The notes: generated from the letters alone by a model not told the origin. 64,000 nt of DNA from JAEUJM01 sp964635055 (GCA_964635055.1 CAZWMT010000011.1:79816-143815); one strand, 5' to 3'; shown: positions 1-9,002, numbered from the stretch's first letter. A program made the numbers and translations.

Positions 1-484
1 AGCCCTCGACCACGGCGATCCCGAAGTCGGGGAGCTTGGCCTCACCGAACGGTCCCACCAGGATGTTCTCGGGCTTCAGGTCCCGGTGGAGGGTTCCGGC
101 CGTGTGGGCGGCGCTGAGGGCGCCGGCCACGTGCACCCCGACCGACACCGCCTCCCGCCAGGGCATCGGCCCCTCGGCGACGATCCGGTCGGCGAACGAA
201 CCGTGTTCGAGGTACTCCATCACGAGGTAGGGCCGACCGTCGTCGGTCGCCCCGGTGTCGTGGATCGCCACCACGTGGGGATGCCACGACAACGCGCCCA
301 TGGCGTGGCACTCCCGATCGAAGCGCAGCCGGTCGCGATCGGACAGCTGCGAGGTGCGCAGCACCTTGATCGCCACGATGCGGTTGATGCGGTCGTTCCG
401 CGCCCGGTAGACGGTGGCGAAGCCGCCCTGCCCGACCTCGACCAGGTCGGCCATGCCCTCGATCGTTGGGGGTCCCCCCGACAT
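1..484 (-). CDS. Serine/threonine protein kinase, N-terminal part (runs off the window)
   Basis: Only about 161 residues lie inside the window. They contain the Hanks-type kinase landmarks in order: glycine loop GQGGFATVY (residues 18-26), VAIK with the ATP-binding Lys near residue 40, catalytic HRDLKPEN, then DFG close to the window edge. It should phosphorylate Ser/Thr on partner proteins, as PknB-type kinases do. The ATG at 484 is preceded by AGGAGG, which supports this start. The DFG is preceded by Leu-Pro instead of the usual Leu-Ala/Thr. The C-terminal half, where actinobacterial kinases carry a membrane segment and sensor domain, is not visible, so the signal sensed cannot be inferred. 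The universal stress protein gene follows upstream on the same strand. Confidence 0.9.
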   Translation of the reverse strand, partial: MSGGPPTIEGMADLVEVGQGGFATVYRARNDRINRIVAIKVLRTSQLSDRDRLRFDRECHAMGALSWHPHVVAIHDTGATDDGRPYLVMEYLEHGSFADRIVAEGPMPWREAVSVGVHVAGALSAAHTAGTLHRDLKPENILVGPFGEAKLPDFGIAVVEG

Positions 485-518
485 GGTGCCTCCTGGTGTC
501 GGGCGTGATCCTAGGTCT

Positions 519-977
519 TCAGGTTCCGGCGCCCTCCCGCACCACCATCACCGGGCACGGGGCATGGTTGACCAGGTGCGTGCTGACCGAGCCCAGCAGG
601 GCCCGGCGGATGGCGCCGTGCCCTCGTGACGAGGCCACCACCACGTCGCAGGCCCGCTCGTCGGCGACGGCGCAGAGCGTCGGCCCGATGTCGCCGTTCT
701 CGACCAGCTGCTCGACGGTCGCCCCCGTGTCGAGCACCGCGACGGTCCTCGCCAGCGCCTCGAGCGCCTCCTGGTTTGCCGCGCCCCACGCGGCGTCGAT
801 CTCCTCGGGCGCGGCCACGCCGCCCGCGAACCCCGATTCGAACCCCTCCGCCGCGATCGACGGCGGCTCGACGACGCAGACCACCAGCACCGTGTCGGGT
901 GGCGCCAGGAGGGGGAGGGCCCGGCGTGCCGCCTCGATGGCGGCGTCCGAGCCGTCGGTTGCGATCAGGACCTTCAT
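519..977 (-). CDS. Universal stress protein (UspA family)
   Basis: Single USP domain of 152 residues, the normal length. The N-terminus MKVLIATDGS is the typical first beta strand plus ATP-contacting Asp. The C-terminal ATP loop matches the G2xG9xGS pattern except that the first Gly is Ser (SSRGHG, then LLGS). This suggests nucleotide binding. The family acts in stress adaptation, but no client is known here. A longer reading frame extends upstream, but the ATG at 977 is preceded by GGAGGG and begins exactly at the conserved domain. It lies 34 bp from the kinase gene on the same strand, so shared transcription is possible. Confidence 0.9.
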   Translation of the reverse strand: MKVLIATDGSDAAIEAARRALPLLAPPDTVLVVCVVEPPSIAAEGFESGFAGGVAAPEEIDAAWGAANQEALEALARTVAVLDTGATVEQLVENGDIGPTLCAVADERACDVVVASSRGHGAIRRALLGSVSTHLVNHAPCPVMVVREGAGT

Positions 978-1097
978 CGACCCTCCCGGGGTACCGACCG
1001 GGCACCTCAGCCGCGGTCGAGGGGCCAGCATGGCACGGCGGCCGGCGCACGGTGCCCCGACCCATGGACGGCCGACGCCGCCCCGCGCCGCCACCGG

Positions 1098-1103
1098 TAG
1101 CGT
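1098..1103 (+). promoter_or_regulatory. Candidate -10 hexamer TAGCGT for the ABC exporter operon
   Basis: TAGCGT ends 8 nt before the ATG at 1112 and no Shine-Dalgarno sequence lies between them. This fits a leaderless or near-leaderless transcript. No clear -35 element was seen. Confidence 0.4.
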
Positions 1104-1111
1104 GACCCCCC

Positions 1112-2047
1112 ATGGCCGCGCCCGACCCCCTCGTGCCGGTCGCGCGGGGTGAGGGCCTGGTGAAGCGGTTCGGAACGACCACCGCGCTCTCGGGTGCCTC
1201 GTTCACCATCGGCCACGGCGTCACCGGACTGCTCGGGCCCAACGGCGCCGGGAAGACCACCCTCATCGGCCTGCTGCTGGGCCTGCACCGGGCCGACGCC
1301 GGCACCCTGGCGGTGCTCGGGCTCGACCCCGGACGGCTCGGCGCCGAGCTGCGCGCCCGGGTGGGGTACGCGCCCGAGCACCACCGGTTGCCGCCCGACG
1401 TCAAGGCCCAGGACCTCGTGCGCCACCTGGCCGAGGTGCACGGCCTGCCCAGCCGGGAGGCGGCGGCCCGGGCCAGCGACGCGCTCTGGCAGGTCGGCCT
1501 GGGCGAAGAGCGGTTCCGGCCGGTGGGCACGCTGTCCACCGGCCAGCGCCAGCGGGTGAAGATGGCCCAGGCGATGGCGCACGATCCCGCGGTGGTGCTC
1601 CTGGACGAGCCCACGGACGGCCTCGACCCGGTGCAGCGCGACCAGATGCTGACGCTCATCCGGCGGGTGTCCGACGAATTCGGCATCGACGTGGTCCTGT
1701 CGTCCCACCTGCTCGACGAGGTCGAGCGCATCTGCGACGCGGCGGTGATCCTCAGCGAGGGGCGTGTCGTCGCGGGTGGGACGCTGGACGAGTTGCGGGG
1801 CGGCAGCCGGGGACTGGTGGTCGAGCTCACCGAGGGGGCCGAACCGTTCACCGCCTGGCTGCGCCGAGCGGGGTGCGACGTCGTCGCCGACGGGCACCGC
1901 CTGATCGTGACCCGCGGGCGCGCCGAGGCCGACCAGGACCTGCACGACCTCGTCCGCGACGCGGTCGTCGCCGCGCAGGGTCACCTTCGCCGCGTCGGGC
2001 CGCTCACGGTGTCGCTCGAGGACGTCTTCCTGGACGTGGCGTCATGA
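1112..2047 (+). CDS. ABC transporter ATP-binding protein (ABC-2/exporter type), first of pair
   Basis: A 311-residue ATPase with Walker A GPNGAGKT, signature LSTGQRQRV, Walker B VVLLDEPTDGLDP and switch His in LSSHLLDEVE. The C-terminal 90 residues form the extension usual in exporters of the CcmA/drug-resistance class. It powers the permease encoded immediately downstream, and the two genes overlap by 4 nt (ATGA at 2044-2047). The four-gene operon holds two ATPases and two permeases, so the complex may be hetero-oligomeric or two related exporters. The substrate cannot be read from sequence. Confidence 0.92.
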   Translation: MAAPDPLVPVARGEGLVKRFGTTTALSGASFTIGHGVTGLLGPNGAGKTTLIGLLLGLHRADAGTLAVLGLDPGRLGAELRARVGYAPEHHRLPPDVKAQDLVRHLAEVHGLPSREAAARASDALWQVGLGEERFRPVGTLSTGQRQRVKMAQAMAHDPAVVLLDEPTDGLDPVQRDQMLTLIRRVSDEFGIDVVLSSHLLDEVERICDAAVILSEGRVVAGGTLDELRGGSRGLVVELTEGAEPFTAWLRRAGCDVVADGHRLIVTRGRAEADQDLHDLVRDAVVAAQGHLRRVGPLTVSLEDVFLDVAS

Positions 2048-2931
2048 CCGCATCGTCCGCTGCCCGTATCGTCCAGGGCGGCTACCGGCGATACGACGGG
2101 GTCCGTTCAGGCCGAAAGGGGGCGATGCGCAGCGTCGCGATCCACACCACCCAACGGGCCCTGGGGCTGCGTCGTGCCGGTCGGTACAAGATCCTGCCGG
2201 TGCTGGCGGCGTTGCTCGCCTACGTGCCCGCCATCGTCTACGCCGGGCTGGCCGTGCTGCTCCCGTCGGACACGTTCCTCGACAACGAGATCCTGCCCAC
2301 CTACGCCGAGTACTACTTCTTCATCACCTCGGCCATCGTCGTGTTCGCCGCGTTCGTGGCCCCCGAGGTGCTCTGCACCGATCGGCGCACGGGAATGCTG
2401 GGGCTCTACCTGGCCTCGCCCCTCACCCGGTACACCTACCTGTCGAGCAAGGCGGCCGCGGTGATGGGGACGCTGGCGATCGTCACGCTGGGCCCACCGC
2501 TCTTCCTCCTCATCGCCTACGTGCTCATCGGCATCGGACCCGACGGTCCCGCTGACGTGGTGGCCTTCTTCGTGCGCATCGTGGTGGCCGGCACGCTGGT
2601 CTCGGCGTTCTTCGGCTCGATGTCCATGGCCGTGTCGAGCCTGACCGACCGCAAGGCGGCGGCCTCGGCGGCGATCGTCGTGATGTTGCTGCTCTCCGCA
2701 GTGGTGACCACCAGCCTCGTGGACGGCGCCGACCTCTCGCCGCAACTGCTGCTCGCCAACCTGTTCGTGCTGCCCTTCGAGGCGGTGATCCGCATCTTCG
2801 GTGAGGGCACCGAGGACCCGTCCCTCCGCCAGCTCGGATCCGTCCAGGTCATCGCGGCCACCGTCGGCTGGTGTGCGGTGTTCAGCAGCGTGGTGATCGT
2901 GCGTTACCGGGCACTCGAGGTGACGCGATGA
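2044..2931 (+). CDS. ABC transporter permease, six predicted membrane spans
   Basis: A 295-residue integral membrane protein. Hydrophobic segments occur near residues 55-80, 95-115, 140-170, 180-205, 215-235 and 265-290, giving about six spans as in ABC-2 permeases. The motif CTDRRTGMLGLYLASPLTR after span 2 resembles the conserved cytoplasmic loop of ABC-2 permeases. I use the ATG at 2044 because it forms the ATGA overlap with the upstream ATPase; an internal ATG at 2125 would give a shorter product. The stop overlaps the next ATPase gene by 4 nt, so translation of all four genes is probably coupled. Confidence 0.85.
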   Translation: MTASSAARIVQGGYRRYDGVRSGRKGAMRSVAIHTTQRALGLRRAGRYKILPVLAALLAYVPAIVYAGLAVLLPSDTFLDNEILPTYAEYYFFITSAIVVFAAFVAPEVLCTDRRTGMLGLYLASPLTRYTYLSSKAAAVMGTLAIVTLGPPLFLLIAYVLIGIGPDGPADVVAFFVRIVVAGTLVSAFFGSMSMAVSSLTDRKAAASAAIVVMLLLSAVVTTSLVDGADLSPQLLLANLFVLPFEAVIRIFGEGTEDPSLRQLGSVQVIAATVGWCAVFSSVVIVRYRALEVTR

Positions 2932-3848
2932 GCGCACCACTGGCCGTGGTCGGGGCGTCGAAGTGGTTCGGCGATGTCGTCGCGGTGTCCGACGTCAGCT
3001 TCGAGGTGGGCCCAGGTGTCACGGCCCTCCTCGGTCCGAACGGTGCGGGCAAGTCGACCGTGCTGCGCCTGCTCTGCGGCCTCACCCCGCCGTCCCAGGG
3101 ACAGGTGCTGATCTACGGGCGCGATCCTCGTCGCCACCTCGAGCTGTTCGGGCTCCTCGGCCTGGTCCCACAGCAGGAGGCCGTGTTCGAGCGCCAGACC
3201 GCGCTCGAGTTCGTCCGCCTGGCGGCGGTGCTCCAAGGCGTGCCGTCGCCCGACACCGCCGCCCGCCACGCGCTGGCGGTGGTGGAGATGGACGCCGACC
3301 GGGCCCGCCGCCTCATGAGCTACTCCAAGGGCATGCGTCAACGGGTGAAGGTTGCCGCCGCGTTGGTGCACGAGCCCTCCATCCTGATGCTCGACGAGCC
3401 GCTGTCGGGTCTCGATCCCCGCCAGCGCATCGGGATGATCAAGCTGCTGCAGCGCCTGGGCGCCGAAGGCCGTTGCGTGCTGGCGTCCAGCCACGTGCTC
3501 GACGAGGTGGAGCGCCTCGGCTCGCGGGTGCTCGTGATCGCTCGGGGCCGTCTGGTGGCCGAGGGCGACTTCCACGCCATCCGCGACCTGATGGACGACC
3601 GCCCGCACCGGATCAGGGTGCGCACCGACCAACCCCGCACGTTGGCCACGGGACTGATGGCGGCGGGCGCCGCGGTCGGCGTCCAACTCGACGGCGACGA
3701 CGCCGTGATCGTCGACACCACCGAGGTCACGGCGTTCCGCCGGGCGGTGGCCCCGGTGGCCCGCGAGGCGGGCGCGCGACTCGTCGAGGTCGCCCCACTC
3801 GACGACGACCTCGAATCGGTCTTCCGCTACCTGGTCGGTGGGCCGTGA
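2928..3848 (+). CDS. ABC transporter ATP-binding protein, second of pair
   Basis: A 306-residue ATPase with Walker A GPNGAGKS, Q-loop VPQQE, signature YSKGMRQRVK (a degenerate LSGGQ), Walker B ILMLDEPLSGLDP and switch His in ASSHVLDEVE. The start at 2928 overlaps the preceding permease stop (ATGA); a longer in-frame extension upstream is ignored because it lies inside the permease gene. It differs clearly from the first ATPase of the operon, so the pair may form a heterodimer or each may drive its own permease. Confidence 0.9.
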   Translation: MSAPLAVVGASKWFGDVVAVSDVSFEVGPGVTALLGPNGAGKSTVLRLLCGLTPPSQGQVLIYGRDPRRHLELFGLLGLVPQQEAVFERQTALEFVRLAAVLQGVPSPDTAARHALAVVEMDADRARRLMSYSKGMRQRVKVAAALVHEPSILMLDEPLSGLDPRQRIGMIKLLQRLGAEGRCVLASSHVLDEVERLGSRVLVIARGRLVAEGDFHAIRDLMDDRPHRIRVRTDQPRTLATGLMAAGAAVGVQLDGDDAVIVDTTEVTAFRRAVAPVAREAGARLVEVAPLDDDLESVFRYLVGGP

Positions 3849-4651
3849 CCGAGCCCACGTCTCCTCCTCCTCCTCCTCCACCACCACCACCGGCGAGCTC
3901 GGCCCCGCCCACCCGACCGCCACACGCGGTGCGTTCGTTCGGCGCGTTCCCGGCCGTCTACCGCCTGCTGCTCGGCAGTCAGCTGAGCCGCACGCGCCTC
4001 GCCGCGCTGAGCGCCTTGGGGCTGACGGCGATCCTGGTCGGGTTCGCCATCGGCCGATCCGATCCCGTCGACCCGCTCGAGACGGGGGCGGCGTTCATCA
4101 ACACGTTCGGGCTCTCGGTGAGCGTGCCCGTCACCTCACTCGTCTTCGCCAGCGCCGCCCTGGGGGATCTGACCGACGACAACACGCTCGTCTACCTGTG
4201 GGTGCGCCCGCTCCGCCGCTGGGTGATCGTGGTTGCCGCCTTCTTCGCCGCGATCACCGTCACGGTCCCGCTCGTGGTCGTCCCGCTGGTCATCGCCGCC
4301 TCGCTCACCGGCGGAGGCAGCGACCTCATCGTTGGCACGGTGCTGGCCGCCGGCTTCGGTGTCGTGGCGTACGCGGGCCTGTTCACCGCACTGGGCCTGC
4401 GGGTACGGCGGGCCCTGGCGTGGGGCCTGTTGTACATCCTGATCTGGGAGGGATTCGTGGCCCGGGGCGGGGACAACGCCGCCCGCCTCGCGGTGCGCTC
4501 GATGACCGCCACGATCCTCGCCGACCAGTCGGGTGTCGACGTGCGCCTCGCGGTGCTGGCGCCGACGACGGCCTACCTCGCCCCCTTCCTGGTGGCGGCA
4601 GTGGCGCTGGCCTATGCGACGCAGCGCCTCAAGCGCCAGGACGTGGCCTGA
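3845..4651 (+). CDS. ABC transporter permease with N-terminal polyproline run
   Basis: A 268-residue membrane protein starting with GTG at 3845, which overlaps the upstream stop as GTGA. Residues 6-15 are ten consecutive prolines, followed by a Pro-rich cytoplasmic stretch. About six hydrophobic segments follow (for example near residues 55-75, 85-110, 135-165 and 175-200). Such a Pro run close to the start codon is expected to require elongation factor P, which could limit synthesis of this subunit. It is the last gene of the exporter operon. Substrate unknown. Confidence 0.83.
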   Translation: MTEPTSPPPPPPPPPPASSAPPTRPPHAVRSFGAFPAVYRLLLGSQLSRTRLAALSALGLTAILVGFAIGRSDPVDPLETGAAFINTFGLSVSVPVTSLVFASAALGDLTDDNTLVYLWVRPLRRWVIVVAAFFAAITVTVPLVVVPLVIAASLTGGGSDLIVGTVLAAGFGVVAYAGLFTALGLRVRRALAWGLLYILIWEGFVARGGDNAARLAVRSMTATILADQSGVDVRLAVLAPTTAYLAPFLVAAVALAYATQRLKRQDVA

Positions 4652-4678
4652 CGGCCGGGCGCGGGTGATCGAGCGTGG

Positions 4679-6064
4679 TCACGGCGACGCCGGGATGTCC
4701 TGCATGCCGTCGAGCAGATCGCCCATGACCTCTTCGAGGAAGTCGAGCACCTCGGGGGTCGCCCCGCCCGGCACGCCCCCGTAGATGGCTCCCGACAGCG
4801 GCTGGTCCACCGGCGGGTTCTTGGCGTAGGCAACCCCCTCGGCGAGGTCGGCGGCGAACGCCTCGACCACCCCGGGCTGGGTCTGGGGGCGGGTCACGCA
4901 CATGTGGATCGCGTTCGGGTACTGCTGGCCGTTGAAGCGCCATCCCTTCTGCGACATCGAGTCGTTGACGTGGTAGATGTCGAACTCGTCCGAACGGAAC
5001 GAGAAGCACCACGTGGGGCTGCCCATGATGAGCAGCTCGGGGTGGGAGCGCACGGCGTCCTGCATGGCGAACGAGGTCTCGAAGATCGACTTGGCGTACC
5101 CCAGGTAGCCCTCTCGGCCGAGGCTGACCATCGACGCCCAGGTCGCGGCGATCAGCCCACCCGACCGGCTGCCGGCCATGCCGGGGGACAGGTACTTGCC
5201 GCCCACCCATTCGGGGGTCATGAAGTAGCCGTGCCGGCGCAGCGCCTTCGATCGGTACGACAGCACCGAGGTGCCCTTCAGCCCGTAGCCGTACTTGTGG
5301 GTGTCGGCCGAGATGGTCGTCACCCCGGGCAGCCGGAAGTCGAAGACCGGGATGTCGTACCCCAGCTGCTGGCCCCACGGGAGGATGAACCCGCCGAGGC
5401 ACCCGTCGACGTGCAGACCGATGCCGTGCGCGAGCGCGAGCTCGGACAGCTGGTCGATGGGGTCGATGGTGCCGTAGGGGTAATTGCCCGCCGACCCCAC
5501 GAGGGCGATGGTGTCGGCGTTGATGTGGTCGGCGACGAAGTCGACGTCGACGAGGGTGGTGTCGGGGTCGACCGGCGCCTTGACGATCTCGATGCCGAAC
5601 AGGTGGCCGGCCTTGTCGAAGGCCGGGTGGGCCGTGACCGGCATGATGAAGTTGGGGCTGGTGATGCCGCGCTCGGCGCGGGCCTGGTCGCGGTACACCA
5701 GCATCGCGGTGAGGATGCTGTCGGTGCCGCCACCGGTGATCGAGCCGCAGGGGTCGTCCGCCGCCTCACCGTGGAGCAGGTCGAGCGTCATCGCCGTGAT
5801 CTCGGCCTCGAACTTGGTGATGCTGGGGCAGATGTCGCGCTGCAGGGCGTTCACGTGGGAGAACGCCGCGAACACCTGGTTCAAGAAGGCGTAGTGCTCG
5901 ACGTCTCCGCAGTACATGGTCCCCGAGCAGTGGCCCTGGTTCCAGGACCGATCCTCCTGGGCGCCCATCCACTGCACATCGGCCAGGATCTCGTCGCGGG
6001 GGCGGCCCCGATCGGGCATCCCGCGGATGATGCCGAAGCGGTCCTCGTACGGGTAGCTGCTCAT
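4679..6064 (-). CDS. PLP-dependent lyase/decarboxylase, sphingosine-1-phosphate lyase-like
   Basis: A 461-residue fold-type I PLP enzyme. The Schiff-base Lys lies in SADTHKYGYGLKGTS (about residue 248) and the PLP Asp in HVDGCLGGF. Both motifs are closer to eukaryotic Dpl1-type sphingosine-1-phosphate lyases than to glutamate or DOPA decarboxylases, which share the group II decarboxylase fold. GGTDS is the phosphate-binding region. The likely chemistry is cleavage of a phosphorylated long-chain base or decarboxylation of an amino acid; sequence alone does not decide. The ATG at 6064 sits 6 nt after a TAGCTT hexamer. The gene is divergent from a DJ-1/PfpI gene. Confidence 0.82.
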   Translation of the reverse strand: MSSYPYEDRFGIIRGMPDRGRPRDEILADVQWMGAQEDRSWNQGHCSGTMYCGDVEHYAFLNQVFAAFSHVNALQRDICPSITKFEAEITAMTLDLLHGEAADDPCGSITGGGTDSILTAMLVYRDQARAERGITSPNFIMPVTAHPAFDKAGHLFGIEIVKAPVDPDTTLVDVDFVADHINADTIALVGSAGNYPYGTIDPIDQLSELALAHGIGLHVDGCLGGFILPWGQQLGYDIPVFDFRLPGVTTISADTHKYGYGLKGTSVLSYRSKALRRHGYFMTPEWVGGKYLSPGMAGSRSGGLIAATWASMVSLGREGYLGYAKSIFETSFAMQDAVRSHPELLIMGSPTWCFSFRSDEFDIYHVNDSMSQKGWRFNGQQYPNAIHMCVTRPQTQPGVVEAFAADLAEGVAYAKNPPVDQPLSGAIYGGVPGGATPEVLDFLEEVMGDLLDGMQDIPASP

Positions 6065-6070
6065 GGACCG

Positions 6071-6076
6071 AAGCTA
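6071..6076 (-). promoter_or_regulatory. Leaderless -10 hexamer TAGCTT for the PLP lyase gene
   Basis: Reading the minus strand, TAGCTT is followed by 6 nt and then the ATG at 6064. There is no Shine-Dalgarno sequence, so transcription probably begins at the start codon. Confidence 0.55.
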
Positions 6077-6195
6077 CCGCAGGCACCCGGCGCGGCCAGT
6101 GGGGTCGCCGCTGGCTCTCACACGAATCGTGCGGTACACCTCCCCTGATCGTCCACGACCAGAACCGCTCGACGACATCCGAGAGGACCCGCACG

Positions 6196-6834
6196 GTGCA
6201 GATCGCCATCCCGTTGTTCCCGGAGTTCACCGCCCTCGACGCCATCGGCCCCTACGAGGTGCTGCAGCGCATCCCCGGGTTCGACATCACCTTCGTCGGC
6301 CACGATCGAGGGGAGGTCCGCAGCGACAACGGCTTCCTCGGCATCACCGTCGATGCCACCTTCGAGGAGCTGCCCGCTCCCGACGTCCTCGTCTTCCCCG
6401 GCGGGGTCGGCACCCGGCCGCTCGTCCACGACGAGCGGGTGCTGTCGTGGGTGCGTGCCGCGCACGCGACCACGACCTACACGACCTCGGTGTGCACCGG
6501 CTCGCTGGTGCTGGCCGCCGCCGGCCTGCTCGACGGCCTCACGGCAACGACCCACTGGTCGGTGCTCGACGACCTCGCCGCGCTCGGGGCGGTGCCCACC
6601 TCGGAGCGGGTGGTCGAGCACCTCGACCGACGCATCGTCACCGCCGCCGGTGTCTCGTCGGGCATCGACATGGCACTGCGCCTCGTGGAGCTGCTCGTGG
6701 ACGACACCGCGGCGCGCGCCGCGCAGCTGATGATCGAGTACGACCCGCAGCCGCCCTTCGACGCCGGCGCGCTGGACAAGGTGGACGACACGGTCGTGAC
6801 CCGCGTCGTCGAGTACGCCGCGCAGCGCAGCTAG
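6196..6834 (+). CDS. DJ-1/PfpI family protein (isonitrile-hydratase-like)
   Basis: A 212-residue single-domain protein of the class I glutamine-amidotransferase-like superfamily. The nucleophile elbow is SVCTGSLVLAAAGLL (Cys near residue 98), and the later AGVSSGIDMALRLVE segment is typical of isonitrile hydratase and related DJ-1/PfpI proteins. It begins VQIAIPLFPEF with GTG at 6196, preceded by GAGAGGA at a suitable distance. Members act as hydratases, glyoxalases or stress proteins, and no feature here picks one. It is transcribed away from the PLP lyase gene across a 131-bp gap. Confidence 0.82.
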   Translation: MQIAIPLFPEFTALDAIGPYEVLQRIPGFDITFVGHDRGEVRSDNGFLGITVDATFEELPAPDVLVFPGGVGTRPLVHDERVLSWVRAAHATTTYTTSVCTGSLVLAAAGLLDGLTATTHWSVLDDLAALGAVPTSERVVEHLDRRIVTAAGVSSGIDMALRLVELLVDDTAARAAQLMIEYDPQPPFDAGALDKVDDTVVTRVVEYAAQRS

Positions 6835-6988
6835 GTGCGACTACCAGGCCCGGCGAGAGAAATCCACCGATTTGGCCACCCGGCGTTCATTTCACTGCTA
6901 CGTTCCGCGCAGCTGTGAGGGACGTCCCGGGAGGCATCGGTCGGGCGCGGCCCCTCCAGATCACCGAAGCCACGACAAGGGGGGTCCC

Positions 6989-8896
6989 GTGACCCGAAGG
7001 ACATTGGCAGGCCGCTCGCTCGCCCTGCTGCTCACTCTCGTGCTGGTCGCTGGGGCATGTTCCAGCGACAGCGGCGACGAGGGGGCCAGCGACACGACCG
7101 AGAGCACCGAGTCGCTCTGCGACAACTTCCCGCCGGACGCCGCCGGGGACACGACCACCACCACCGCCGCGGCGGGCGACACGACCACCACGGCCGCCGC
7201 CGGCGAGGACACCACGACCACCGTGGCCGCCGACGACACCACCACGACCGCGGCCGCCAAGTCCGGCCAGGCCGACTCCACGACGACCACCGAGGCCGAC
7301 ACCACGACCACGGCGGCCGACGACCAGAGCGACGTCGCCACCCAGGCCGGCGGTGACTTCACCGATCTCGGCACGTTCGTGGGCGACCCGCCGGAGCACA
7401 TCGACCCCGCGCTCAACGTCACCCTCGACGCGTACCAGGTGGTCAACGCCCTCTACGACGGGCTCACCGAGATCGACAGCAGCGATCCCGACAACCCCGA
7501 GATCGTGCCGCTCGTCGCCGAGACGGTCACGCCCAACGAGGACGCCTCCGTGTGGACGTTCACCATCAAGGACGACCAGTTCTTCAGCAACGGCGAGCAG
7601 GTGCTCCCCAGCTCGTTCCAGCGGGCCTGGGAGCGGGCCAGCGACCCCGACTTCGCGGGTGACTACAGCTACCTGTTCAACTTCATCGAGGGCGGCGCCG
7701 AGAAGCTGGACGGCTCGGCCGACACGCTCGCCGGCGTCGAGGCCGACGACGACGCGATGACCCTCACCGTCACGCTGTCCGAGCCGTACGCCAACTTCGA
7801 CGCGGTGGCCGGCTTCCAGCTCTTCTTCCCGATGCCCTCGGCGGTCGACGACCTGAGCGACCAGAACGAGTGGGAGAACGGCCTGATGATCGGCAACGGC
7901 CCCTACAAGCTGTCCGAGCCCCGCACCGACGAGCAGATCGTGCTCGAGAAGAACGACGAGTGGGCCGGTGACTTCAACGGAGACACCTTCCCCGACCGGC
8001 TCGACACGATCACTTTCGTGACCACGGCCGATCCCGACACCGCCTACAACTCGTTCGAGGCCGGCGAGGGCGACGACGCCAACATCCCGCCCGCCCGCAC
8101 GCAGGAGGCGGACGAGAACTGGGGCACGACGCTCGACGTGTCGATCCTCGGCTCGTACTACTACGAGTTCAACAACTGCGACCCGGCCATCGGCGGTCCC
8201 GACAACACCCTGCTCCGCCAGGCCGTCTCGCAGGCCATCGACCGTGACGCCATCAACGAGGCGGTCTACGACGGCAGCCGGTCCACCGGCACGGGCATCA
8301 CACCCGAGGGCATCCCGGGCTTCCTGCCGGACCTGTGCGACTTCTGCGCCTACGACCCCGAAGCGGCCCAGCAGGCCTTCGACGACTGGAAGGCGGCGGG
8401 CAACGAGCAGACCGAGCCGTTGCGCATCCAGTTCAACCGGGACAACGGCCACGAGCCGGTGGTGCAGATCATGGTGGACAACCTCAACGCCATCGGGATC
8501 GAGGCCGAGGCCGAGCCCATGGACCCGGAGACCTACTTCTCCGACCTGGCCAACGGTGCCTGCCAGTTCTGCCGTGTGGGTTGGTACGCCGACTACCCGA
8601 CGTACGACAACTTCATGTACGACCTGTTCAGCACCGACTCGCTCGGCGGCAACAACTACGGCTACACGAACCCCGAGTTCGACGACCTGGTCGCGCAGGC
8701 CAAGGCCACGGTCGACAAGGACGAGCAGGCCGCGCTGTTCCAGCAGGCCGAGCAACTCCTGTTGAACGAGGACATCGGGGCCGTGCCGGTCAACTGGTAC
8801 AAGGGCGACTACGTCTACAACGACCAGACGATCGCCACGTTCCCGCAGACCAACCTCGGTCTGATCCTCTGGGAGCAGGTGGCCTTCAAGGCGTAG
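6989..8896 (+). CDS. Oligopeptide ABC transporter substrate-binding lipoprotein (family 5)
   Basis: A 635-residue exported lipoprotein. The signal peptide is RRTLAGRS plus a Leu/Val core, with Cys24 as the acylated residue (VAGAC). Residues 50-125 are a low-complexity linker of DTTTT/AAA units. From about residue 130 (DLGTFVGDPPEHIDPALN) it follows the SBP_bac_5 fold (peptide/nickel binding). It would capture peptides outside the membrane and deliver them to the permeases downstream. The GTG at 6989 is preceded by AAGGGGGG; upstream in-frame sequence lacks a signal peptide. Four Cys (NNCD, LCDFCAYD and QFCR regions) could form disulfides. Confidence 0.9.
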   Translation: MTRRTLAGRSLALLLTLVLVAGACSSDSGDEGASDTTESTESLCDNFPPDAAGDTTTTTAAAGDTTTTAAAGEDTTTTVAADDTTTTAAAKSGQADSTTTTEADTTTTAADDQSDVATQAGGDFTDLGTFVGDPPEHIDPALNVTLDAYQVVNALYDGLTEIDSSDPDNPEIVPLVAETVTPNEDASVWTFTIKDDQFFSNGEQVLPSSFQRAWERASDPDFAGDYSYLFNFIEGGAEKLDGSADTLAGVEADDDAMTLTVTLSEPYANFDAVAGFQLFFPMPSAVDDLSDQNEWENGLMIGNGPYKLSEPRTDEQIVLEKNDEWAGDFNGDTFPDRLDTITFVTTADPDTAYNSFEAGEGDDANIPPARTQEADENWGTTLDVSILGSYYYEFNNCDPAIGGPDNTLLRQAVSQAIDRDAINEAVYDGSRSTGTGITPEGIPGFLPDLCDFCAYDPEAAQQAFDDWKAAGNEQTEPLRIQFNRDNGHEPVVQIMVDNLNAIGIEAEAEPMDPETYFSDLANGACQFCRVGWYADYPTYDNFMYDLFSTDSLGGNNYGYTNPEFDDLVAQAKATVDKDEQAALFQQAEQLLLNEDIGAVPVNWYKGDYVYNDQTIATFPQTNLGLILWEQVAFKA

Positions 8897-8928
8897 GGCC
8901 TGCTCCGAGCAGCAACTGGGTACCTAGA

Positions 8929-8963
8929 GGGGGTGCGGCCCGCGATCGGCGGGCCGCACCCCC
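8929..8963 (+). terminator. 15-bp GC hairpin between substrate-binding protein and permease genes
   Basis: GGGGGTGCGGCCCGC (8929-8943), a 5-nt loop, then its perfect complement (8949-8963). No T-tract follows. Located after the binding-protein gene and 40 bp before the permease start, it probably acts as a partial terminator or an mRNA 3'-end stabiliser, raising the ratio of binding protein to membrane subunits. Confidence 0.6.
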
Positions 8964-9002
8964 GACCCACCGTCGGCCAGTCGTAGGAGGATCGGGTCAG
9001 CC

